A stretch of DNA of 20,143 nucleotides from JAGZHZ01 sp963929865. GTDB lineage: Bacteria; Bacillota; Clostridia; Lachnospirales; Lachnospiraceae. The translations under genes and the position numbers were made by a program. The stretch's first letter is position 1; the number at the start of each line of letters is the position of its first letter. The DNA lies in NCBI GenBank assembly GCA_963929865.1, contig CAWVKK010000032.1:1-20143 (forward strand), given 5' to 3'. The notes under the pieces are model-generated. The model ran no database searches. It saw only the letters and a list, made by a program, of their open reading frames with translations, and was not told where the DNA came from. Below are positions 1 through 8,049 of the stretch, piece after piece.

Positions 1-1026
1 AGGGGAGCTCTCTTTCTTTTTTCAGCCTCCAACGTCATCCGCTTTGTCTCCTTCGGGAGCGAATCCGGCGACCTCTCTTCTCTATCCCGCGCAGCCTCTT
101 TTTTTGCCTTTGAGCCTGCCTCCTACCAGGAGCTGTTCCGTCAGGAATTGAAAAAAGGGCTTTCTTTCCCCAAAGCAAGGCAGGCTGCCTTTTCGTCGTG
201 GCAGCGCCGTCACGCCTGCGCCTTTTCGCAGATCGGTGAGGGAGAAAAGGCGGACGAGCTTTCCGATCTGCTTTCCTCTCCAAACAACCTGCTCGCCATC
301 GAATATCTCAAGGCTCTGCGCCGCATGGACAGCCCGATTCTCCCTCACACCACAGCCAGGGTCGGGAGCGGTTACCACGATGTGTGTTTTGCCGGGCAGT
401 TTGGCTCGGCCAGCGGAATCCGAAACGCTGTCTTTGCCTCTGGAACGCTTGACAGCGTAAAATCCCAGCTGCCCAAAGCTTCTTTCTCTGTATGGCAGTC
501 ATGCTGGAATCGCTCTTCCCCGATCGGACCAGACGATTTTTCTTCGCTGCTTTGCTACCGCCTTCTTTCTCTGTCTGACCGCCTTGAGCTTTGTGACTGT
601 TATGACCTCTGCGCGGACCTTGCGGACAGAATCTTCCGAATCCGCCGCAGCTATACGGCGTTTTCGGAATTTGTCCAGCTCTTAAAGACACGGCAGATCA
701 CGTACACGCGCGCTTCCCGCTCTCTGATTCACCTGCTTCTCAATATGAAGCAAAAGACGGCAGACGCCTTTTTTGAAGGCGCTGCCGGCTATTTCAGAAT
801 TTTAGGCTTTCGAAAAAGCGCGGCTCCTCTTCTTGCCGCGCTGAAAAAAAAGGCAGATCTTCCGATCGTCACAAAGCTTGCCGATGCCGGACGCATCTTA
901 AACGCTTCCGCTTTTTCTGTCCTGGAGCAGGATCTATACAGCTCCGCTGTGTACCATGCGGCGGCTGCGCAGAAATATCCCGGACATACCTACAATGAAT
1001 ATCGGCGTTCTCCGGTGATCATATAG
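1..1026 (+). CDS. tmcAL: tRNA(Met) cytidine acetate ligase, C-terminal part (5' end outside window)
   Basis: The reading frame is open from the first base and ends with TAG at 1024-1026, so about 341 residues of a longer protein are present. The in-window N-terminal segment (RFVSFGSESGDL, near residues 15-26) and the C-terminal stretch LLKTRQITYTRASRSLIHLLLNM are what I recognise as the YlbM/TmcAL nucleotidyltransferase-like family (formerly DUF795). Family members make N4-acetylcytidine at the wobble position of elongator tRNA(Met) from acetate and ATP in the cytoplasm. The HxGH nucleotide-binding motif that would confirm it lies upstream of the window. An internal ATG at 148 exists but is not the start, because coding continues upstream without interruption. 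It is convergent with the UPF0210 gene, 29 bp away. Confidence 0.8.
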   Translation, partial: RGALFLFSASNVIRFVSFGSESGDLSSLSRAASFFAFEPASYQELFRQELKKGLSFPKARQAAFSSWQRRHACAFSQIGEGEKADELSDLLSSPNNLLAIEYLKALRRMDSPILPHTTARVGSGYHDVCFAGQFGSASGIRNAVFASGTLDSVKSQLPKASFSVWQSCWNRSSPIGPDDFSSLLCYRLLSLSDRLELCDCYDLCADLADRIFRIRRSYTAFSEFVQLLKTRQITYTRASRSLIHLLLNMKQKTADAFFEGAAGYFRILGFRKSAAPLLAALKKKADLPIVTKLADAGRILNASAFSVLEQDLYSSAVYHAAAAQKYPGHTYNEYRRSPVII

Positions 1027-1043
1027 CGTCACCGGATTTTTTT
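1011..1043 (+). terminator. Rho-independent terminator overlapping the tmcAL stop codon
   Basis: Perfect 8-bp stem TCCGGTGA (1011-1018) and TCACCGGA (1029-1036), 10-nt loop holding the TAG stop, then seven T (1037-1043). The left arm is coding sequence. There is no T-tract on the minus side, so it should act only on plus-strand transcripts. Confidence 0.88.
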
Positions 1044-1055
1044 GCGCTGTCTTTC

Positions 1056-2420
1056 TCAGTTTTTAAAGCTGTGGATCGGGGCCGGGATTCTTCCTTTTCT
1101 GCTTACAAACGCCTCGCACGAATACGGATTGACCGGCACAATCGGCGCATAGCCTAAAAGTCCGCCAAACTCCACCATCTCTCCGACTCCTTTTCCGATC
1201 ACCGGGATCACGCGCACAGCCGTCGTCTTCTGGTTGACCATTCCGATTGCCGCTTCGTCTGCGATGATTCCCGCAATGGTGGAAGGCTTTGTATCTCCCG
1301 GGATGGCAATCATGTCAAGACCGACAGAGCAGACACACGTCATGGCTTCCAGCTTTTCAACCGTAAGAGCCCCCGCTTTTACCGCGTCGATCATGCCCTG
1401 ATCTTCGCTGACCGGAATGAAAGCCCCGCTTAATCCCCCTACATAGGACGACGCCATCACGCCGCCTTTTTTTACCTGATCGTTGAGCATGGCCAGCGCC
1501 GCCGTCGTTCCCGGAGCGCCGGCAAATTCCAGACCTATTTCACACAGAATGTCGGCAACGCTGTCGCCTACGGCAGGCGTCGGCGCAAGGGAGAGGTCGA
1601 TAATCCCGAACGGAATGTTCATCCTTTTTGAGGCTTCCTGCGCCACAAGCTGTCCGACACGCGTCACCTTAAACGCTGTCTTTTTGATCGTCTCGCACAG
1701 AATCTCAAAATTTTCTCCTCTCACCTGCTCCAGCGCTGTCTTGACGACCCCAGGACCGCTGACTCCGACGTTGATGACCGCATCCGCTTCTGTCACCCCG
1801 TGAAAGGCGCCCGCCATAAACGGATTGTCGTCCGGCGCGTTGCAGAACACAACAAGCTTGGCGCATCCGATCGAGTCGTGTTCCTTTGTCAGCTGCGCCG
1901 TCTTTACGACCATTTCTCCCATCAGACGCACAGCGTCCATATTGATGCCGCATTTCGTCGAGCCGACGTTGACGGAGCTGCACACTCTCTCCGTGCCTGC
2001 CAGCGCTCTTGGAATTGAGCGGATCAAAAGCTCATCGCTCTTTGTCATTCCTTTGGATACCAGCGCCGAGTAGCCTCCGATAAAATTCACTCCGACTTCT
2101 TTTGCGGCGCGGTCCAAGGTCTTGGCGATCGTCACAAAGTCTTCCTCCGTCCGGCACGCGTTTCCCCCGACCAGAGCGATCGGCGTCACGGAAATTCTCT
2201 TGTTGACGATAGGGATGCCGTATTCCCTCTCGATTTCCTGACCGGTAGCTACCAGGTTTGCGGCGAGCCGTGTGATTTTTTCATAGATATTTTGATTCAG
2301 TTTTTCCAGATCAGAGTCCACACAGTCTAACAGGCTGATTCCCAGTGTAATCGTGCGCACGTCCAGATTCTCCTGTGTGATCATTTTGTTTGTCTCGTTT
2401 ACTTCAAATATATTAATCAT
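1056..2420 (-). CDS. UPF0210 / PFL-like family protein
   Basis: A 454-residue protein, the usual length of the UPF0210 family (DUF711; called 'PFL family' because a solved member resembles the pyruvate formate-lyase fold). Recognisable stretches are the N-terminal ENLDVRTITLGISLLDC, RVCSSVNVGSTKCGINMDAVR in the middle, and NPYSCEAFVSRKGRIPAPIHS at the end. Its biochemical activity is unknown to me; no glycyl-radical activation has been established for this family. The start ATG at 2420 follows AAGGAG with good spacing. It is the last gene of the leftward operon, 21 bp after the ACT-domain gene, and the two families are commonly adjacent, which suggests they act together. No clear terminator lies between its stop and the convergent tmcAL. 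Confidence 0.85.
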   Translation of the reverse strand: MINIFEVNETNKMITQENLDVRTITLGISLLDCVDSDLEKLNQNIYEKITRLAANLVATGQEIEREYGIPIVNKRISVTPIALVGGNACRTEEDFVTIAKTLDRAAKEVGVNFIGGYSALVSKGMTKSDELLIRSIPRALAGTERVCSSVNVGSTKCGINMDAVRLMGEMVVKTAQLTKEHDSIGCAKLVVFCNAPDDNPFMAGAFHGVTEADAVINVGVSGPGVVKTALEQVRGENFEILCETIKKTAFKVTRVGQLVAQEASKRMNIPFGIIDLSLAPTPAVGDSVADILCEIGLEFAGAPGTTAALAMLNDQVKKGGVMASSYVGGLSGAFIPVSEDQGMIDAVKAGALTVEKLEAMTCVCSVGLDMIAIPGDTKPSTIAGIIADEAAIGMVNQKTTAVRVIPVIGKGVGEMVEFGGLLGYAPIVPVNPYSCEAFVSRKGRIPAPIHSFKN

Positions 2421-2441
2421 GAACGTCTCCTTCTCTATCGC

Positions 2442-2714
2442 TTAGATACGGTGCATTTTGTTAAAAATGTCTTCATGCTGGCAGCGGATGCTGACCCCGA
2501 TTTCTTCTCCGAGCGCTTCCATCTCCTCTGCGATCTCCCGGAATGACTTTGCCGCGTGGTTGGCGTCTGTGATCATCATCATGTTGAAATATCCCTGCAC
2601 GATCGTCTGGGAAATATCGAGGATATTGATATTGTTGTCCGCCAGATACGTGCATACTTTAGCGATGATTCCCACCGCATCTTTTCCTACGACTGTAATG
2701 ACTGTCTTTTTCAT
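2442..2714 (-). CDS. ACT domain-containing protein (UPF0237)
   Basis: A 90-residue protein made of a single ACT domain: beta strand KKTVITVVGKD, then AVGIIAKVCTYLADNNINILDISQTIV and the second half FNMMMITDA. ACT domains usually bind amino acids or other small ligands and regulate a partner enzyme. I start it at 2714 because AAGGAG lies just upstream and the protein then begins directly at the first ACT strand; an in-frame ATG at 2774 would add 20 basic residues and has no support. It lies between the WalJ-type hydrolase (71 bp upstream) and the UPF0210 gene (21 bp downstream). The tight coupling to UPF0210 suggests it is that protein's regulatory subunit (inference). Confidence 0.85.
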   Translation of the reverse strand: MKKTVITVVGKDAVGIIAKVCTYLADNNINILDISQTIVQGYFNMMMITDANHAAKSFREIAEEMEALGEEIGVSIRCQHEDIFNKMHRI

Positions 2715-2785
2715 TCTCTTTCTCCTTTTGCTGTACCAGATTTTTATTATCTTTTTTGTTTTGCCCGCCTCCATGCCGGATCGTT

Positions 2786-3583
2786 TCAGACCGCGATGAG
2801 CGCCGACGGCGTGTCTCTCTTTGCCACCGCGATCTCAAAATCGCCTGCCTGATACGGGTTGTCTCCCATCGTGACCTCCGCGCACACCGTCTGATAGGCC
2901 AGCTCTTCGTAGTTGTTTTCCCTGCTCAGATGTCCAAGCAGGATCGTTTTTAGCCGGTCATGCAAAATGCTGCACAGCAGCCTGCCCGCGTTCTCGTTGG
3001 AAAGGTGTCCCTTTTTTCCCAAAATTCTCTGTTTGAGCGCATACGGATACCTTCCCACCTGAAGCATACGGATGTCATGGTTTGCCTCAAGCAGCACGGC
3101 GTCTAAATTTTTCAGATACGATACCGTATCTTCCCCGTAAATTCCCAGATCCGTCACGACTGCGACTGCCTTTTTTCCGTGTTCCATCCGATAGGCCACC
3201 GGTTCCGCCGCATCGTGGGAAATCGGAAACGGCAGGATTTCCAGATCTCTGATCAAAAACGGTTCATTGGCCCGAATCTCATGGTAAAGAGACGGATCTA
3301 TTTTTCCAAGACCTGCCTGTTCCTGTACGCGCGCGATCGTCCCTCTCGTCCCATAGATCGGAATTGCGTATTTTCTCGCAAGCACTCCGAGACCTTTTAT
3401 GTGGTCGGAATGCTCATGGGTCAGCAAAATCGCATCGACGTCCTTTGTCGTCAGACCGATCTGGTTTAGTCCTGCTTCCACTTTTTTTCCGCTGATCCCC
3501 GCGTCGATCAGAACCGTTCCGTGTTCGGACCCGGCATAGACACAGTTTCCGCTGCTTCCGCTCGCTATACTACAAAATTTCAT
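2786..3583 (-). CDS. walJ: MBL-fold metallo-hydrolase, WalJ/YycJ type
   Basis: A 265-residue metallo-beta-lactamase-fold protein. The start MKFCSIASGSSGN is characteristic of the YycJ/WalJ branch. The metal-binding motif HEHSDH is at residues 56-61 and further conserved histidines occur in SHDAAEPV, EANHD and LLGHLSREN, the pattern of a two-metal phosphodiesterase. Family members are cytoplasmic, and in Bacillus the gene sits with walRK; a role as a DNA exonuclease or in coordinating division with replication has been proposed. Here it is not with walRK but follows polA and coaE, which fits a DNA-related job. Its first 14 bp overlap the end of coaE (ATG within GAAAATGAAATTTTGTAG), so translation is probably coupled; its own ribosome site is weak. 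Confidence 0.85.
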   Translation of the reverse strand: MKFCSIASGSSGNCVYAGSEHGTVLIDAGISGKKVEAGLNQIGLTTKDVDAILLTHEHSDHIKGLGVLARKYAIPIYGTRGTIARVQEQAGLGKIDPSLYHEIRANEPFLIRDLEILPFPISHDAAEPVAYRMEHGKKAVAVVTDLGIYGEDTVSYLKNLDAVLLEANHDIRMLQVGRYPYALKQRILGKKGHLSNENAGRLLCSILHDRLKTILLGHLSRENNYEELAYQTVCAEVTMGDNPYQAGDFEIAVAKRDTPSALIAV

Positions 3584-4187
3584 TTTCTATCAGCCCTCTG
3601 TCAATTTGTTCATATGTATTTTCTACAATATCGCTTGTATTGTCAACTACAAATTGGCAGTGCTTTCGAAATTCCGGATCGCTCAGCTGGCTTTTCCGGA
3701 TCTCCTCCACTTTTTCTCTCGTATATCCTCTGGAAGCGGTCAGCCGTTTTTGCCTTGTCTCCTCATCCACATACAGATACCAGATCTGATCGCAGATTTC
3801 CTCATAGTGGTCTTCGATCAGAAGGGCGGCTTCCACAACGCAAAAGGGAACGTCCTGCGACGCCTGCGCCTCCTCTATCTGTTCTTTTATCTTCTTTTTT
3901 ACCGCCGGATGGACGATCCGGTTTAGAACTGCTATCCGGTCAGGACTGCCAAATACAAGATCGGAAAGTTTTTTTCTGTCGATTGTCCGGTCCGGCTTTA
4001 CGATCTCCTCTCCAAACGCTTCTATGATTTTTTTGTAGCATTGCGTGTCCGGCTTCATCTGTTCATGCGCCACAAGATCCGCCTGTATGACCTGCGCATG
4101 GTATTTTCTTTCCAGATACGAAAGCGCCGTACTCTTTCCCGCGCCGACTGCGCCTGTGATTCCAAGCACCTTTTTTCTCTTTTTCAT
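3570..4187 (-). CDS. coaE: Dephospho-CoA kinase
   Basis: A 205-residue P-loop kinase that phosphorylates the 3'-hydroxyl of dephospho-CoA, the last step of coenzyme A synthesis, in the cytoplasm. The Walker A motif GAVGAGKST is at residues 12-20. The lid-region LNRIVHPAVKKKI and the base-binding region YLYVDEETRQKRLTASRGY are typical of the family, as is the length. The start gives the normal N-terminus, although the upstream ribosome site (AAAGAAGA) is weak. It follows polA by 24 bp and overlaps the MBL hydrolase by 14 bp. polA-coaE adjacency is common in Firmicutes and supports the call. Confidence 0.93.
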   Translation of the reverse strand: MKKRKKVLGITGAVGAGKSTALSYLERKYHAQVIQADLVAHEQMKPDTQCYKKIIEAFGEEIVKPDRTIDRKKLSDLVFGSPDRIAVLNRIVHPAVKKKIKEQIEEAQASQDVPFCVVEAALLIEDHYEEICDQIWYLYVDEETRQKRLTASRGYTREKVEEIRKSQLSDPEFRKHCQFVVDNTSDIVENTYEQIDRGLIENEIL

Positions 4188-4211
4188 CGCACTGTGTCTT
4201 CTTTCTCTTTT

Positions 4212-6854
4212 TTATTTCGCCTCATACCAGTTTTCACCTTCGTGGACGTCCACTTCCAGCTTGACGGCGAGGTCTGCCGCATGCATCATTTCTTCTTTCA
4301 ATATGTTTTTGACTGCTTCCTTTTCCTCTTTCGCCGCTTCCACCAAGAGTTCGTCATGTACCTGAAGAACAAGTCTTGACTTAAGACCTTCCTCCCTCAT
4401 GCGGATTCTGACGCGGTTCATCGCAATCTTGATGATGTCCGCCGCGGTTCCCTGAATCGGAGAATTCATCGCAATCCGCTCGCCGAAGGAGCGCTGCATG
4501 AAATTGCTGGAGCTTAATTCCGGAATCGGCCGTCTTCTTCCGAACAGGCTTACGACATACTTTTTTTCTCTTCCTTCTTTTACCAGATAATCGAGATACT
4601 GTCTGATTTTCGGATACGTCTTAAAATACTGTTCGATATATTGCTCCGCCTCTTTCTTTGTGATGCTCAGCCCCTGGCTGAGTCCGAACGAGCTGATCCC
4701 ATATACGATCCCAAAATTGACGGCCTTTGCGTTTCTTCTCTGGAGATCCGTCACCTGCGCGATCGGCACATGAAATACCTGGGAGGCTGTCAGGCGGTGA
4801 ATATCCTCAGCGTGACGGTATGCCTCAATTAAGGTCTGATCCCCCGACAGATGCGCCAAAATCCGCAGCTCAATCTGAGAATAGTCAGCGTCCACAAAGA
4901 CAAAGCCTTCCTCCGGCACAAAGACTTTTCGGATCATTCGTCCTAGCTCCATGCGGATTGGAATATTCTGAAGATTCGGCTCCGTGCTGCTTAGGCGTCC
5001 CGTCGCCGTAATCGTCTGGTTAAACGTCGTGTGGATTCTCCCGTCTTCCTCGATAAACGCTGCAAGCCCATCTGCGTACGTCGATTTCAGCTTCGTAAGC
5101 TGGCGGTACTCTAAGACGAGCGATACGATCGGATACTCCCCGGACAGCTTTTCCAGGACGTCCGCCGCCGTGGAATACCCCGTCTTTGTCTTCTTTCCGT
5201 TTGGAAGCTTCATCTTTTCAAACAGGATTGCGCCAAGCTGTTTGGGAGAATTGATATTGAACGTCTCCCCTGCCATCTGATAAATCTCTTCTTCTGTCTT
5301 TTCAATCCGTTCCTGGAGTTTCTCTCCGTAATGCTTTAATTCTTCTGCTTCCACGCGCACTCCGTTTTTTTCCATCTCGCACAAGGTGGCGGCAAGCGGC
5401 ATCTCGATTGTGTCGTAGAGGGATTTCATTCCCATCTCTTCGAGCCTTTCCATCATCGGTTCTTGTGCGGAAAGCGCCGTATAGGCGTGTCCGCACGCAT
5501 ACAGCATCACCTTGTGCGCCTCCTCGGTCCAGCTTTCTTCTATCGAATGTTTTTGAAACAGCTCTGTCTTTGATGGAAACGTTTCCATCGCATATTCCCT
5601 GGCAATGTCTTCATACGGGTACTTTTCCTTAAGCGGATTGATCAGATAAGCAGCTATCTCCAGGTCTTCTACGCTTGCTTCCTTTTCTTTTAGTCCCGGC
5701 AGGAAGCGCAGCTGTTCTTTCCATCCTAACGTTGCGGCTTTGGGAACGTGTCTTAAAATCTTTGTCAGTCTTTCGCACACAGCGGAGGGCGAAAAAGCTC
5801 CCCGGACCGGAATATAGTAGAGTTCCTCCCGCGCGAGGGCAAGCGCGCACCCTAGGACCGTCCTGTTTTCCGTCAGCAAAAAGAATCCGATTTTTTCTTT
5901 CTTAAGAGCGCTGTCTTGCACCTTCTCAAGATCGTTCTCATCCTTGACCTCCGCAAATTCCAGCTTAAATGCTTCTTCTTTGATTTTGCCTGGAAAGCGT
6001 GACAGAAAATTTTTAAACTCCAGCTTTTGAAGAATGGCGAATGCCTCTTTTGTGAAGAGTTCTGCTGCCGCAACCTGATCCAGCGAAAAGTCGACGGGGC
6101 TGTCCGTGCGGATTGTGGCCAGCGTTTTGCTTAATTTTGCCAGATCATAGTACTGTTTCAGCGCCTGAGACGCTTTGTTCGGCTTGATTTCCTGCACATG
6201 CTCGTATGCGTTTTCAATCGTTTTGTATTCTTTAATCAGTTTGACTGCCGTCTTCTCCCCGATCCCCGGAACGCCTGGAATGTTGTCTGAGGCGTCTCCC
6301 ATCAGAGCCTTCAGTTCTATGATCTGCTCCGGCGTCACCCCGCATTTTTCCAGGACATCCCTGGCATAATAATCTTCAATCTCCGTCCCTGTTCTCTTTG
6401 TCTTCGGAATCCGGATTTTAATATGGTCAGAAGCTATCTGCAAAAGATCCCGGTCTCCGGAGACTATGCACACTTCCAGTCCTTCCCGCTCCATCTTTTT
6501 TGCCGCGGTTCCAAGCAGATCGTCCGCTTCATATCCTTTTTCTTCCATGGTGTAAATGTTCATGGCGTGAAGCAGATTCTTTAAAACCGGAATCTGTTCC
6601 CTCAGCTCCGGCGGCATCCCCTTGCGGTTTCCTTTATATTCCGCATACAGATCGTGGCGAAACGTGGGCGCTTTTAAGTCAAAAGCGATCGCCATGTACT
6701 GCGGTCTCTCCTCGTCCAGAATTTTCATCATAATATTCAAAAAGCCATAAATCCCGTTCGTGTGGAGACCTTCAGAATTGCTTAAATCCTGTACGCCGTA
6801 AAAGGCCCTGTTTACGATGCTGTTTCCGTCAAATAATACAATCTTTTCTTTCAT
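4212..6854 (-). CDS. polA: DNA polymerase I
   Basis: An 880-residue family A polymerase for Okazaki fragment maturation and gap filling. The N-terminal 5'-3' exonuclease domain (about 1-290) has LFDGNS (D9), EADDLLGT, SGDRDLLQ and GDASDNIPGVPGIGEKTA. The polymerase domain has motif A (DADYSQIELR, D655), motif B (R706, K710, F714, Y718) and motif C (VHDE, H833-D834). The central 3'-5' exonuclease-like domain (about 300-470) has lost the DTE motif; the aligned segment reads GFFLLTENR, and the second aspartate region reads LGWKEQLRF. Proofreading is therefore probably absent, as in several Gram-positive and Thermus enzymes. The start is preceded by AAGGGG. The gene lies 36 bp after the zinc-finger membrane protein gene and 24 bp before coaE, in one probable operon. 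Confidence 0.97.
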   Translation of the reverse strand: MKEKIVLFDGNSIVNRAFYGVQDLSNSEGLHTNGIYGFLNIMMKILDEERPQYMAIAFDLKAPTFRHDLYAEYKGNRKGMPPELREQIPVLKNLLHAMNIYTMEEKGYEADDLLGTAAKKMEREGLEVCIVSGDRDLLQIASDHIKIRIPKTKRTGTEIEDYYARDVLEKCGVTPEQIIELKALMGDASDNIPGVPGIGEKTAVKLIKEYKTIENAYEHVQEIKPNKASQALKQYYDLAKLSKTLATIRTDSPVDFSLDQVAAAELFTKEAFAILQKLEFKNFLSRFPGKIKEEAFKLEFAEVKDENDLEKVQDSALKKEKIGFFLLTENRTVLGCALALAREELYYIPVRGAFSPSAVCERLTKILRHVPKAATLGWKEQLRFLPGLKEKEASVEDLEIAAYLINPLKEKYPYEDIAREYAMETFPSKTELFQKHSIEESWTEEAHKVMLYACGHAYTALSAQEPMMERLEEMGMKSLYDTIEMPLAATLCEMEKNGVRVEAEELKHYGEKLQERIEKTEEEIYQMAGETFNINSPKQLGAILFEKMKLPNGKKTKTGYSTAADVLEKLSGEYPIVSLVLEYRQLTKLKSTYADGLAAFIEEDGRIHTTFNQTITATGRLSSTEPNLQNIPIRMELGRMIRKVFVPEEGFVFVDADYSQIELRILAHLSGDQTLIEAYRHAEDIHRLTASQVFHVPIAQVTDLQRRNAKAVNFGIVYGISSFGLSQGLSITKKEAEQYIEQYFKTYPKIRQYLDYLVKEGREKKYVVSLFGRRRPIPELSSSNFMQRSFGERIAMNSPIQGTAADIIKIAMNRVRIRMREEGLKSRLVLQVHDELLVEAAKEEKEAVKNILKEEMMHAADLAVKLEVDVHEGENWYEAK

Positions 6855-6890
6855 GCGTTTCCCCTTTTTTCTGTTTTTGCGCCGCTTTTC

Positions 6891-7292
6891 TCAGCGCTGT
6901 GTCTCTTCCTGGAAAAAAAGACGGTAAAAAAGCGTCTCTTCCATGCTGCCTGTGTACAGTCCCTGTATCTGCGTCAGAATGACCAGGCACAGCAGCGCTT
7001 CGGCGGCAACCATAATCGCATAGCGGTAAGACTGTCTGATTTTCCACCTTCGGACCCGCCTCTCCGCCTCTTTTAAATCTTCCTCCAGCATATGCTTGAT
7101 GTCATAGGAAGCATATTCATCCGAATCCAGTCTCTGTATCGCAAAATGGATCATATAATAAATCTCTAATTCTTCATAGCATTCCCTGCATTCCCGTATG
7201 TGCTTTAAAAAGCTTTCCAGCTTTTTTTCTTCCAGACCGCGGTTGATGTAGTCCATAACAAGATTTTGCGCTTCTTTGCATGTCATATTCAT
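6891..7292 (-). CDS. Zinc-finger (zf-HC2-like) single-pass membrane protein, anti-sigma-like
   Basis: A 133-residue protein. Residues 3-42 look like a zf-HC2/ZAS anti-sigma zinc-binding fold: C5, then H31-x3-C35-x2-C38 (HIRECREC). A charged stretch (about 65-90) leads to one hydrophobic helix (about 94-112, IMVAAEALLCLVILTQI) and a short outer tail of about 20 residues, so the zinc domain should face the cytoplasm. I start at 7292 because a purine-rich GGGGAAA precedes it and the likely -10 at 7364-7369 puts the transcript start near 7357, downstream of the upstream in-frame ATG at 7373. There is no sigma-factor gene next to it; it heads the polA operon instead. Whether it binds a sigma factor or something else cannot be told from sequence. 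Confidence 0.65.
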   Translation of the reverse strand: MNMTCKEAQNLVMDYINRGLEEKKLESFLKHIRECRECYEELEIYYMIHFAIQRLDSDEYASYDIKHMLEEDLKEAERRVRRWKIRQSYRYAIMVAAEALLCLVILTQIQGLYTGSMEETLFYRLFFQEETQR

Positions 7293-7363
7293 CCATCCAT
7301 TTCTTTCCCCTGATTTCTCTCTTCTTGGGATTTTCCTTTCTTCTGAAAAAAGGAATTTTCTTA

Positions 7364-7392
7364 AGACTATCATTTTCCTTGCAGAAAGTCAA
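7364..7392 (-). promoter_or_regulatory. Putative sigma-A promoter for the zinc-finger gene-polA operon
   Basis: On the minus strand there is a -35-like TTGACT (7387-7392), a 17-bp spacer, and a -10-like TAGTCT (7364-7369, 3/6 to consensus). Spacing is ideal but the -10 is poor. It lies 72 bp before the chosen start codon. A 7-bp inverted repeat (TTCCTTT/AAAGGAA) lies in the leader around 7333-7360. Confidence 0.4.
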
Positions 7393-7424
7393 ATTTAAAT
7401 CATCGGCGCACGCAGATTTCACGG

Positions 7425-7453
7425 TTGCTTTTTTCTGTGTTCTCCTTTATGAT
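7425..7453 (+). promoter_or_regulatory. Putative sigma-A promoter for the mnmM-like gene
   Basis: TTGCTT (7425-7430), a 17-bp spacer, and TATGAT (7448-7453, 5/6). The start codon is 32 bp downstream of the -10, after an AGAGGAG ribosome site. It is back to back with the polA-operon promoter. Confidence 0.55.
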
Positions 7454-7485
7454 GGAAAGTATCTTGCAAAGAGAGGAGACTGCTT

Positions 7486-8049
7486 ATGCATTCTTATCAG
7501 ATTACGTCCTGGTGCGCCCATTTTATCGCCGGTCATGTAAAAGAGGGAGATGTGTGCATCGACGCCACAATGGGGAAAGGAAACGATACCGAGCTGCTGT
7601 GCCGTCTTGTCGGCGTCAGCGGACATGTCCACGCTTTCGACATTCAAGAAGCCGCCCTTTCCTGTACAAAAAAAAGACTGGAAACTTCCAGCCTTCTTTC
7701 CCGCTGTACGCTTCATCTCGCCTCCCACACTCAGATGGACCGGTACTGCAGACCGGAAAGCGTCAGCTGCATCGTCTTTAATTTCGGCTATCTTCCCTGC
7801 TTTGACCACACTGTCTGTACAAAACCCGATACCAGCGCCGCCGCCGTCAAAACAGGTCTGTCTCTTCTTAAAAGAGGCGGGCTGATGAGTCTTTGCATTT
7901 ACAGCGGAGGCGACACCGGCTTTGAAGAGCGCGACGTCCTCCTGTCTGTGCTCAAAGCGCTCGATCCTAAGGCGTATCTTGTCATTGTCTCGGAATATTA
8001 CAACCGTCCGAATCATCCGCCGATCCCCGCCCTCGTTTTTAAGCTGTAA
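7486..8049 (+). CDS. mnmM: tRNA 5-aminomethyl-2-thiouridine methyltransferase, MnmM/YtqB family
   Basis: A 187-residue class I SAM-dependent methyltransferase. The SAM-binding loop is DATMGKGNDT (residues 26-35, a variant of the usual DATxGxGxDT), followed by the acidic end of strand 2 (AFDIQ, about 50-54) and FNFGYLP (about 104-110), which stands where YtqB proteins have FNLGYLP. B. subtilis YtqB was shown to be MnmM, which methylates the wobble nm5s2U to mnm5s2U; older annotation calls the family rRNA methylase. I choose this start because AGAGGAG lies 8 bp upstream. It is a single gene with its own promoter. Its last 11 bp overlap the 3' end of the convergent membrane-protein gene. Confidence 0.85.
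   Translation: MHSYQITSWCAHFIAGHVKEGDVCIDATMGKGNDTELLCRLVGVSGHVHAFDIQEAALSCTKKRLETSSLLSRCTLHLASHTQMDRYCRPESVSCIVFNFGYLPCFDHTVCTKPDTSAAAVKTGLSLLKRGGLMSLCIYSGGDTGFEERDVLLSVLKALDPKAYLVIVSEYYNRPNHPPIPALVFKL

Noticed and set aside
3521..4027. 168-codon plus-strand frame across coaE and the MBL hydrolase
   Set aside because: Antisense to two recognised genes and without family features.
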